A stretch of DNA of 51,729 bases from Lindgomyces ingoldianus. Lineage: Eukaryota > Ascomycota > Dothideomycetes > Pleosporales > Lindgomycetaceae. The stretch covers positions 177,277 through 229,005 of the forward strand of contig NW_022985187.1 of the NCBI RefSeq assembly GCF_010093535.1, in the 5' to 3' direction. This document shows, one piece after another, positions 10,715 to 19,977 of the stretch; position 1 is the first letter of the stretch, and each line of letters begins with the position of its first letter. The position numbers were made by a program, and so were the translations under genes. The notes beneath the pieces are model-generated. The model ran no database searches and was not told the DNA's origin. It saw only the letters and a program-made list of their open reading frames with translations.

Positions 10715-12316
10715 TTAGAGCTCTCCATGCTCATGATGTGTCTCTGGCTCCTTCGTCTCCTCATCATCTAGAATCTCCTCGATCTCGATTTTAAAGGGTT
10801 CTTGGTCCGCTACTTTCTCTTCCTTGACTTCCACTTTTGCTTCTTCTGCCAACAATGAGTCAGGAAGCCTCTCCTTCTTGCCTTCTCCCATTCGAATGGC
10901 GTCGACCCACTGCTCAACTTCTAAGGAGCCAAATCCTTGTCCAGAGTACTTCTTCCACCACGATCGCTTTCCATTTGTAGCGATGAGGTGGACCTCATCC
11001 TCATTTCCAAGCTTCAGTTCCGCAACCAGCGATGAAGCCAGCGGATTTGATGCCGGAACACCGACGAAGGGGAAGAGGTGGCCAGCCCGGGCATCATGCT
11101 TCTTGTGGATTGAAGCGAGCGAGGACAGAGCGGATGCTGCAGCCTCGGATGATTCATCCTTAGGTAGGATCGCGAGGATGCAAGTTTTGCTCTTTGCATT
11201 CAAGCATGACAATTGAAGCTCTGCTAATTCGGCAACGAGGGGAATTTTTGGCTTCGTCTCTTCCTCTGGGATGATAACAGGCTTGGGTGCCTCATCATCA
11301 TTGATTTCTGGATCTGGAGACACCACCGGCTTGACCGCTTCCTCGACTGTCTCACCCTTGGTTGATGCGGCTGTGGAGGATGCATCTGCAGACTTCTGTG
11401 AGGCTGAGGCCTTCTTCTCGTCCTTTTTTGACTTCGATTTGGGCTTCTTGACCTTCTCCGGAGGACAGTCTGGATTCGGAGGTGTAATTTGCGAGAGGAA
11501 TTCTACCATGCCTTCCTTCTTCATTTCACCGTCATAAGTGATCGCATCTTTTGCACCACCGGGAAGAAGAATCAGGGTCGGGACCTTCTGCACACCAAAC
11601 ATCTTCATAGCTTCCGTTTCCTTGTTCCGAATCTGAGCGATGGGAATCAGTCCTGCGAAATCAATGGCCAACGTCCTCAAAGTTGCGCTGGTTAGGCCCT
11701 TGTCACTGAACAAGATAGCCTTTGCGGTCTCATTGTCCTCTGCTAGCCACTCGTTCAAGTTCTTGTCCGTGATCCGCTTGACAGTATTGGGAATCTTGTC
11801 CTTGACAGTGTCTACGATGGCCTTCGCTGTGCGCTGACCTTGGTAGTCCTCGACCGAAGGCTTGCCTGGTTTCTTGCCGGGGCGAACAATCTTTAGGGTC
11901 GGGAAGCCTTGTACACCCATTTGACCGCAGAACGGCTTGTTCATTTCATCGTCGCAATTTATAGCCGCGACTTTAGCGATACCGGCGAGGGATTTGGCAG
12001 CGGATTCGAACGCTGGCTTGAGGTTTCGACAATGGCCGCACCATGGTGCATAGAATCTTAAGATGCATTAAAGAATGAAGGAGGACTGGATGGGAAGGGG
12101 GCTTACTCGACAATCTAGTCAATTGTTTAGTAATCCATTGAATAGGCAGGAATGTCAACTTACTGAGGTGTAGTTTGATTTTGCAATCACTCTGTCATAG
12201 TCCAGCCCAGTGATTTGGAGCACGGCCGAGTTCTTGGTGTACAATCCCTCGGCGTGGACAGTGTTAGAGAGAAGCAATGAGGCCGTAGCGGCAGCGAGAG
12301 TAGCTGTGCGCACCAT
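10715..12316 (-). CDS. Mpd1-like protein disulfide isomerase (500 aa)
   Basis: ER oxidoreductase that forms and reshuffles disulfides. Exons 12316-12164, 12114-12107 and 12056-10715 total 501 codons; the middle exon is only 8 nt. The start gives a signal peptide (MVRTATLAAATASLLLS, cleaved near VHA-EG). The spliced protein reads IVEFYAPWCGHC, with the active-site cysteines at residues 60 and 63. A second thioredoxin-like domain without CxxC follows, then a Lys/Ala/Ser-rich linker around 220-270, a third folded part and an acidic tail. The C-terminus is HGEL, close to the HDEL/KDEL ER-retention signal but with Gly for Asp. It is divergent from VTA1. S. cerevisiae Mpd1 is shorter; this longer form seems usual for filamentous fungi. 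Confidence 0.93.
12107..12114 (-). other. 8-nt coding microexon of the PDI gene
   Basis: Between introns 12115-12163 (49 bp, GTAAGT...CTAG) and 12057-12106 (50 bp, GTAAGC...TAAG) only eight nucleotides remain as exon, coding Ile-Val and two bases of Glu. They are required to read SIVEFYAPWCGHC in frame into the thioredoxin active site. Confidence 0.85.
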
Positions 12317-12622
12317 TATGTTGGGAGGTGAAAGAGAGTGTAAACAAGGGGTGGTAAAATTGAAGTAGAGGAAGTTCAAGGTGAGGGTGGCTTATGTATG
12401 GGTGCTCACATCATGTGTCGTGATAAATGACAGGTTGTCCTTTATGAAGCTCCTGCTGCATATGTTACTCTAGCGCATGGCGGGGTGCAGGGCAGGGGGT
12501 TCTCACGCCAAGCCACTAACACGTTCACTCCGATATCCCACCAAGCAGGAACTGTCGCGTCTGCATAACTCTACATAGCTCCCAACGCCTTCCATTCAAA
12601 CACCACCCCCAGCTTCCTCGAG
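12317..12622. promoter_or_regulatory. Divergent promoter region PDI / VTA1
   Basis: The 306 bp between the two divergent start codons must hold both promoters. I see pyrimidine-rich stretches ahead of the VTA1 start, but no TATA box or unfolded-protein-response element that I would call. Confidence 0.6.
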
Positions 12623-14134
12623 ATGGCGGCGACCATCCCCGCGAGGCTCAAGGATGCTGACATTGCCCAGTTCGCCCACCGCGCCGCCCAGCTTGAAAAG
12701 GTCAAGCCTATTATTACCTACTGGCGTACGTTCTCATCCTCACCTAGTGAAGAGTCGGCTTATATTTGCTAGTGAGGTTCTACATAACCCAGAAGATCAT
12801 AGGGAAGAACCTTCATCTCGCCGATCCAGAATGCACCACCTATACCACCGATTTGATGGAGAAGCTCGAGCAGACAAAAGCTGAACATGCAAACGAAGAT
12901 GCTCTGTTAGACGAGGTCGCTGCATATGCATACTGCGAGCAGTTTGCGTTAGAGACATTTGCGAGGGCAGACAATGCCGTCAGGGCGAACAAGGTGACAG
13001 CGCATGTCTCACTAGATCGACTAGGAAGCGAACGCTAAACCTCGGAACAGGCAGACTATAGATACCTTCCGCGCCGCGGCCACCTTCTTCGAGATGTTGT
13101 CCATCTGGAAGAACCCTTTGGAGCCCGAAATTGCCTCCAAGCTGAAGTTCGCAAAGTACCATGCCCTCCGCATCGTTAAAGCCCTCAAGGCTGGCGAAGA
13201 CCCCAATCTCTCCAATCCCATTCAAGAAACGCCTCCACCTGCGACATCTCCGCCTACGCTAGACCCGGATGACCTAGAAGATCGAAGAATAAATGAAGGC
13301 CGACCGCAACCACAAACACAGACACAGAACCCATACCAGCCTTACGTCGAGTCCGCTCCCAATACCTCTGCGCAGCCCTCCCCAACTTTCTCCCCTTCAA
13401 GGATATCTCCACCTCCGAATCTCCCTCCAGCACCAACTGGTTACTCAACGCAACGAACGCCTCCTCCTCTCCAGTTTCCCTCGCATCGAGACGTCTCCCC
13501 AATTTCCCAGCCCGCCACTTCCCGGCAAGGCTCCGTCGATTCTATTGGAGGTGGGTATTTCCCCAGGGTAAATGTCCCAACTTTCACTGCGGATAATGCC
13601 TCTCCGGGGCTTCCCACTGCACCGTCGAGGGATGACGAGCAGATGACTGGCCCTTTTGAGAGCTCCACAAGGCCCCAAGCACCCCAAGTACCCCATGCAC
13701 CTGACCCACAAGCCTTCTACCAGAACCAAACGTCCCCTCCTCAGGTACAACAACCACCACAACAGCTTCCCCCTCCGAATGTGTTTCAGAACCAACAGTC
13801 ATTATTTTCGTCACCAGTGCGACCTCAACACCCCCAGCCTCCTCAGCAAACACAGACATTTCATCCTAGTCCTATTTCACCACAAAAACACTACCAGTAC
13901 TCTCCACAGCCACCTCAGTCTGTTCAAGCACCGCCACCTCCCCAGCAATATCCTCAGCCAATGACAGGCGCCCCCCAGCAGCCGTCATTTCAAGGTCCAT
14001 TTAGAATGGATGAAGAGTCCGTGATGGAGGCGCAGAAACGTGCAAAATGGGCTATATCAGCTTTGAATTTTGAAGATGTTAACACCGCAGTGAAAGAGCT
14101 GCGGTCAGCATTGAGGGCGTTGGGAGCTAATTAA
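12623..14134 (+). CDS. VTA1: Vta1, Vps4 activator in MVB sorting (467 aa)
   Basis: Vta1 stimulates the AAA-ATPase Vps4, which disassembles ESCRT-III on endosomes. Exons 12623-12725, 12773-12993 and 13055-14134 sum to 468 codons. The N-terminal 150 or so residues form the conserved helical MIT-like domain (IPARLKDADIAQF, then WLRFYITQKIIGKN, then DTFRAAATFFEMLSIW). A long Pro/Gln-rich linker (about residues 180-420) separates it from a C-terminal helical pair with AKWAISALNFEDVNTAVKEL, the VSL domain that dimerises and binds Vps4. The second intron has a weak donor (GTGACA), but the acceptor GGCAG restores the conserved reading. VPS33 follows on the same strand. Confidence 0.94.
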
Positions 14135-14488
14135 GGGCTTATTCCGAACGGATCAGGGCCTGTACAATACTTTCTTGATGATGTATACTTGGGTTTTCAG
14201 GTCTTAAATGTGCACATGCTAGGATACCCTTAGAATAATACATAGAAACACCTAAAGTTACGTGGCGCCAGGTCAAATATCCTTACAACTCTCATCCGAA
14301 AGCGAGCACACAGACCATAAGTTGACTAAGCGATTACGTGAAGCGCTTGAGAAGATCCCTGGTTCCGCACGTCAGTCGCCGGGCTCCATCGCCAAACCAT
14401 CACTTACACTCGAAGGCTGCCACATTTGGGCATCACCATGCCTTTGTATCTTCCCAGTGCTTTCCATATTCTCTGAGGACTGATTAAC
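14135..14488. other. Intergenic VTA1-VPS33
   Basis: 354 bp that hold the VTA1 3' end and the VPS33 promoter. No other gene is seen; a 73-codon open frame across it has no recognisable content. Confidence 0.6.
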
Positions 14489-16786
14489 ATGGCACCAATA
14501 ACTCCATTCAACACTTCAGAGATTTCTGAAAAAGCCCGTAGAGACCTGCTTCTTCTCCTTGAAGGTGTAAGGTAATAGCATCGGGGAAATGCGTCATTCT
14601 TACTGACTTTGCGAGTGCAGGTGCGAGGGAAGAAAAATCTTGTTCTAGAAAAGGCGCTTGCGGGACCACTGAACCTGTTGGTGAAGTTTTCAACATTGCA
14701 GGAATATGGCGTCGACAGGCCGTTCTTCTTGGAGAATGATAATGTCGACTCATCACAGCGGAATATCGTGTTCCTAGTCAGGGGTGAGAAGGCGAAGACT
14801 GTACTAGCCGTTGCAGGTATGTTTGGCCATCTTTCCTTACTCTCTCATGCCCTTGTTCTCTTCGTCGTGCGTGATGTTCGTTTGGGGTCTTAAAGTAGGC
14901 TAGGCAGAGAGCACCTACTCTACCTATGTCAGTCTTGATCCCTACATTAAATAAAACATTTCTCAACACTTTCTAATGATTTCCTCTTGCTTTACCATAC
15001 GGGGAGACTCGAGCGTATAGTGCTGATAACCCTCGCAGATCAAATCAAACGATTACGGCGCAACGGATCAATCGAGCATGAATTCTCCATATTATGGGTA
15101 CCCCGACGTACCATGGTCTCCGACCAGCTCCTTGAAGAGGCTGGAGTGCTTGGCGAGGCTAGTGTGAGCGAGTGGCCCTTGTTCTTCGTTCCGCTTGCGG
15201 ACGATGTGTTGTCGCTCGAGCTAGATGACTCCGTCACAGATTTATATCTTGTGGGTAGATTATAATTATATACTCTTCCAGTGTCTGACACCTCGAAGCG
15301 AAAGGACCCAACATCGATTTATCTTTCAGCAAAAGCCCTTATGCTCCATCAACAAAGACATGGCCTCTTCCCTCGTATCATAGGCAAAGGTGAAAATGCT
15401 AAACGCCTCGCCGATCTCCTGATTCGAATGCGCACCGAAGTCACTGCTGGTGAGAGTAGTAATATCAACGGGGCATCCTTCCTTGGACTTACTCCCAGCT
15501 CTACCATTGACAGCTTAATAATTCTTGATCGGGAGGTCGACTTTCCAACCGTGCTCCTCACCCAACTCACCTACGAAGGCCTCATTGACGAAGTGTTCAG
15601 CATATCAGCAAACCAGACCGAAGTAGACTCCTCGGTGGTTGGTGGTGCTGCACCCCAACCTGGGCAAACAGGCTCCGCGTCAACAACTATGAAGCGCAAA
15701 GTCATGATAGATCCTAAAGACTCCCTCTACGGCACACTCGGTGATGCTAACTTCGCTATCGTTGGAAATCTTCTCAACAAAGCAGCTCGACGCCTACAAA
15801 GCAGCACCGAGCGGAACCAATTGGCCTCTAAAACAACCGCAGAACTACGAGACTTTGTCAACAAACTCCCAGGATACCAAGCGGAGCAAGCCAGTCTCAA
15901 ACTTCACACCTCTCTAGCAGAAGAGATTATCAAACACACCCGTACAGACATCTTCACGCGCTCCCTCGAAGTCCAGCAAAACATAATGTCCGGCGCGGAC
16001 CCCACAACCCAACACGAATCTATCACTGAGCTAATCTCGCGTGATATACCACTACCCACTATCCTTCGTCTCCTGTGTCTGGAATGCACAACAAATGCCG
16101 GAATGCGACCAAAAGATCTTGAAGCCTTCAAACGCGCCATTATTCAAGCCTACGGTCCGCAACACCTCCTCACGCTGTCATCTCTAGAGAAAATGGCTCT
16201 TCTCCACCCACGAGGAGGCTCTGGTCTCGGCGCCACACCAGCCGCAAAACCAGGGTCGGTAACAAATTATACACCCTTACGCCGGAGTCTGAGGCTCTGG
16301 GATGATGAAGTAAACGAATCAGAGCCTAACGATATATCCTATGTCTTCTCAGGATATGCACCGCTCTCGATCCGAATCGTCCAATCCATAATCCAAAAGC
16401 AAACCCTCGCCAATCTGATCAAACCATCATCACACCCCCAAGCTGCGGCCCAAGCAAACCCATTGGCCCAGGGTTTAAGGATCTTTGACGATGCGACGAA
16501 GTATATAAGAGGCGCGACATTCGATGAAACGCAGACGGGCGAGGAGAAAGCTGTTAAGGCAAGGAGTATGTTAAATGGTAGTCACAATGATGCGGCGAAG
16601 ACTGTGATAGTCTTCTTTTTGGGTGGTGTAACAAGGGCGGAGATTTCGGCTCTAAGATTCATTGGTCGGAAGTTGAAGGAAGTTGGAGGAGAAGGCAGAG
16701 GAAGTAAGATTATGATTTGCTCGACTGGAGTCGTAAAGGGTGGAAGCCTTGTAGGGAGTGCAATTGAGGCCGAAAGATTTGGTTGA
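14489..16786 (+). CDS. VPS33: Vps33, Sec1/Munc18 subunit of HOPS/CORVET (657 aa)
   Basis: Vps33 is the SM protein of the HOPS and CORVET tethers and templates SNARE assembly for fusion at endosomes and vacuoles. Exons 14489-14566, 14621-14816, 15039-15250 and 15299-16786 give 658 codons. The protein opens MAPITPFNTSEISEKARRDL, contains FSILWVPRRTMVSDQLLEEA, then SLELDDSVTDLYL joined to RKDPTSIYLSAKAL, and TIDSLIILDREVDF, an SM-family hallmark. The C-terminal part (VFFLGGVTRAEISALRFIG) matches the end of SM proteins, and overall length is normal. The second intron is long (222 bp). The third intron uses a CTGAC branch and AAG acceptor; the nearer CCAG acceptor would leave a 27-nt intron. Confidence 0.93.
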
Positions 16787-17440
16787 TTGAAAGGGGCCGG
16801 TGTATGCTGAAGGGAGTCCAATCCCAAGTGTTGTTCACTACCAGCTTGAGATCGCACCTGGGCAGTCTATTGGGCATTGCTTAACTAGACCAAGAGTGAC
16901 TAGCGTCCTTCTCCAATTTCTTCAACCTTCGAACGTTAAAGCCGTTGACCCGACTTCCCGTCACTCTTCCTCTAGCCAGCGCCATTTCAACACCAACACA
17001 TTCACGCAGAGCTTCCAAGCATTTCATATTGCAAGATGCACAAGGCGGAAAGCGGTCTTTAAAAGCGCGCCCCATCCATTTAGCCTGTACCCTGTCCCAC
17101 TAACGTCACCAACCCTCCCACAGCATCTTCTCCGCACCGAGAAGCGGGGATCCATCAACATATCGTCCTCGCACTTCCTTTGGGGCACACATTTCTTAGA
17201 ATACAGAAAATCTAACTCACACCAAACGTAGTCTAGTTCCCGCTTCGGAAAAATTGTTTTCTGAAAACCTCGAAATCGCTCCTAAAATGTCGATCATGGG
17301 TTGGAACCCGGTGTAGTATCGGTAGATTAAATACCCGCGTCTGCTCGCTGTCGGCGATCAGGAACAACTTCATATAAGATGTGGGTTCTTTCGACTGTGT
17401 ACCTAGGTACGGGCTCATACCATTTTTTCTTCGTTACTCA
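16787..17440. other. Intergenic VPS33-GH31
   Basis: 654 bp with a spurious 143-codon frame (16800-17231) lacking recognisable content. A TATA-like CATATAAG lies at 17371-17378, about 65 bp before the ATG of the glycosidase, and may be its core promoter. Confidence 0.5.
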
Positions 17441-19594
17441 ATGGCCATGGGGTTGTATCTTCTATTGCTGAGCTTCTCTCTCCTTCCACCTGTCTTCTCA
17501 ACATACCACATCACCCTCACTAAATCCTACGGTCTCGCAATTACGGATGGAAATCGTACTATCGTTAATAATTCAGTCATCTTAGCTGGGAGTCAAAATA
17601 CAACAGCCAGCGCACTCAGAAATAATACACAACAACTTTCCTACAGCTTCATCACTCCCACTGTAGCAAAGGTCCAGCTCAACACTACATACCCTTTCCT
17701 TGGTGCGCGATTTACTACAGCCACTTCCTCGCACTTCTATGGCGTATGGGAATATCCATTTTCCGCGCAAATCACGAACAAAAATGTTTCATTTGACTTA
17801 AAAGGGGTGGGCAATGCAGAAGGGATAAACTGGTCAAATGCACGCGCTCCATTTTTCATCACCAGCGCAGGCTACGGGGTATATGCGGACACGCTAGGAA
17901 TGGGATCATATGATTTCAAGACGCCAGGGGAAGCGCAGTTCATTTTCAATACCAGCAATCTGTCCTACTATATAATTCTCCCGAAGAGCGAGGGGGACTA
18001 TAAAAGTATCATCGAGCAGTACACGGCACTGAGCGCCAGGCCTGGAATGCCACCAACATCCGGTCTTGGCCCGACTTTCTGGTCTGATGACTTCGAGCAA
18101 GACTTCCATGGTACCGTTTCTAACGCCCAGGAAAACTTTTACGACGTAGTAAACCATCTATATTACAACCAGATCCGCGCAACATCTATGTTTGCAGACC
18201 GTCCTTATGGCACCGGAAACCGCTCCTTTGGAAACTTCGACTTCGACCCGAAGTTTTATCCAGATCCAGAGGGCTTCATCGCGAATCTAAGTGACTGGGG
18301 ATTCGACTTCCAGGTCTGGATCGCAAACCGCGCATTCTTCAAAACCGAGCTCTTCAACACCTCACAGACAAACAACTGGCTGTTCCCCGGCGTCGACCCC
18401 GTTCAATTCCTCGGTCCGGCACTCAATCTCAGCATCCCTGCTGCTTACGATTACTTCAAGAAGAGCTTGGAGTATTTCCCTAGCGTAGGAGTGAAGGGAT
18501 ATAAAATTGATAGAGGTGAAGAAGAAGAAATGCCCGTTTGGGAACAAAACTTCCAGATGACACTCTTCCTCCAACTCGCCTACGACACCATGATCAAGCG
18601 TTGGGGGAAGAGTAACTTCTACAATTTTGCTCGTAGCGCTGTAGATCGTTCGCGTGCTCGCACCGCGATTTGGAATGGAGACTCGCATGCGAATTTCACA
18701 GGCCTTGCTTATTCGGTTGCTTCCGGGATCCGCTCTGGTATCATTTCATTTCCAATATGGGGCTCTGATACAGGAGGTTATACTAGAGAGACGGGAAGCA
18801 CCCAGAGCCCGACCGAGGAGGTTTGGGCAAGATGGATGTGGTTTTCTGCATTCTCGCCCGTGTACGAATTTATGCTAGGAACAAACCACACACCTTGGTA
18901 CTCACCTTACACCAACTCGACCCAAACAGTCGACGTCCTTAAGCAAACAGCAAATCTACATTCTGAACTGATTCCGTACATCAAGAGCTATGCATACGCA
19001 GCCAGCAAATCGGGCGCGCCAATAATGCGCGCGTTATTCCTAGAAGCCCCGCAGGACAAAAATACCTGGGAGATTAACGACCAGTATTTCTTCGGTGCAG
19101 AATTCCTAGTCGCCCCCATTGTTTCGTCTGGCGGCACACGAACTGTGTATTTCCCGGCCGGCGGGTCGAAGAAATATCTTGAATACTTTGGCAAAAAGGA
19201 TATCCACGCAGTAGGTGATACAGCCCGTGTCACGCTCAGCGTTTCCTCGTCTCCGGTGTATGTGACCCAGGGTGCGATTATCCCTCGCGGAGACGTGTAT
19301 CAAGGAAATGCGAGGTGGATCGATAATTGGAGTCCGAAGTTAACGGTGGAGGTGTTTCCCAGTTTTGAGGTTAAGGAGTCGAGATTTACATATTTCAAGG
19401 GAGAGGGTGCAGATGGGGAGGGTGTGGAGATCAAGATGACGACCAATACCTCCGGGAAAAGTCTGAAGGTAACATATGGGGACTTAGGTGCAACAGGAAC
19501 TGTGAGGGTATATCTTAAGAGCGGAGTAAAAGACGTGGAATTGCAGGAGGGAGGAGGGGAGGCAAAGCTTGATGGGGTTGAATGCCTGTTCTAG
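17441..19594 (+). CDS. Secreted GH31 family glycosidase (717 aa)
   Basis: Single-exon gene for a glycoside hydrolase family 31 enzyme (alpha-glycosidase clan). The ATG at 17441 opens a signal peptide (MAMGLYLLLLSFSLLPPVFS); the frame is open further upstream but without an ATG. An N-terminal beta-sandwich precedes the TIM barrel. The catalytic nucleophile is probably Asp357 in GYKIDRGEEEE, and the acid/base Asp414 in WNGDSHANF, followed by FPIWGSDTGGY. Many N-glycosylation sequons fit secretion. The nucleophile motif KIDRGE differs from the WxDMNE form of maltase/glucoamylase-type alpha-glucosidases, so the substrate could be an alpha-xyloside, alpha-glucoside or another alpha-linked sugar; I cannot decide. 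Confidence 0.92.
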   Translation: MAMGLYLLLLSFSLLPPVFSTYHITLTKSYGLAITDGNRTIVNNSVILAGSQNTTASALRNNTQQLSYSFITPTVAKVQLNTTYPFLGARFTTATSSHFYGVWEYPFSAQITNKNVSFDLKGVGNAEGINWSNARAPFFITSAGYGVYADTLGMGSYDFKTPGEAQFIFNTSNLSYYIILPKSEGDYKSIIEQYTALSARPGMPPTSGLGPTFWSDDFEQDFHGTVSNAQENFYDVVNHLYYNQIRATSMFADRPYGTGNRSFGNFDFDPKFYPDPEGFIANLSDWGFDFQVWIANRAFFKTELFNTSQTNNWLFPGVDPVQFLGPALNLSIPAAYDYFKKSLEYFPSVGVKGYKIDRGEEEEMPVWEQNFQMTLFLQLAYDTMIKRWGKSNFYNFARSAVDRSRARTAIWNGDSHANFTGLAYSVASGIRSGIISFPIWGSDTGGYTRETGSTQSPTEEVWARWMWFSAFSPVYEFMLGTNHTPWYSPYTNSTQTVDVLKQTANLHSELIPYIKSYAYAASKSGAPIMRALFLEAPQDKNTWEINDQYFFGAEFLVAPIVSSGGTRTVYFPAGGSKKYLEYFGKKDIHAVGDTARVTLSVSSSPVYVTQGAIIPRGDVYQGNARWIDNWSPKLTVEVFPSFEVKESRFTYFKGEGADGEGVEIKMTTNTSGKSLKVTYGDLGATGTVRVYLKSGVKDVELQEGGGEAKLDGVECLF

Positions 19595-19977
19595 CTGCAT
19601 CACCCTTTTGCTTGCCGTAACTCGTTCAAAATCTGTATCCCAACACCTCAGAGAATGGATCTTAATCGAAGGACATGCTGAGAAAATTAATGTTCATTTT
19701 AGTGAATAGAACCGTGGAAGGGCATCAACATGCAGGTTTGGTGAAGCTGAGGCTGACAAATGCCAAGCATCGTGGTCCAAAGTAGACTAGTTCCTGGACC
19801 GTGCATGCGAAGTATCTCGAACTCTGCCGGGCAAGTGTTCTCCGTCATCAAACACACGACACCTTCACCCTCGCCTCCAACTTACATGCGACGGCCTTAA
19901 CGGTCTCCTCGTGTCGACGCATCTCTCCCTGCGACAAGAAGAGCAGTAAGGACATTCACTCCGCGATTCGCGCAAAT
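19595..19977. other. Intergenic GH31-SF3b1
   Basis: 383 bp, 3' flank of the glycosidase and promoter/5' UTR of the splicing-factor gene. No gene is seen; the 74-codon open frame here overlaps the SF3b1 first exon. Confidence 0.6.

Noticed and set aside
14817..15038. Box C/D snoRNA in the 222-bp VPS33 intron
   Set aside because: A GTGATGT and a CTGA are present, but there is no terminal stem, and the CTGA is explained as the branch point.
15251..15277. 27-nt intron in VPS33
   Set aside because: Too short; the 48-bp intron 15251-15298 gives the conserved join DLYL-RKDP.
16800..17231. 143-codon plus-strand frame before the GH31 gene
   Set aside because: Composition is low-information and it lies in the promoter region; no family features.
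17381..17440. Upstream extension of the GH31 protein
   Set aside because: It would begin at GTG; the ATG at 17441 directly gives a signal peptide.
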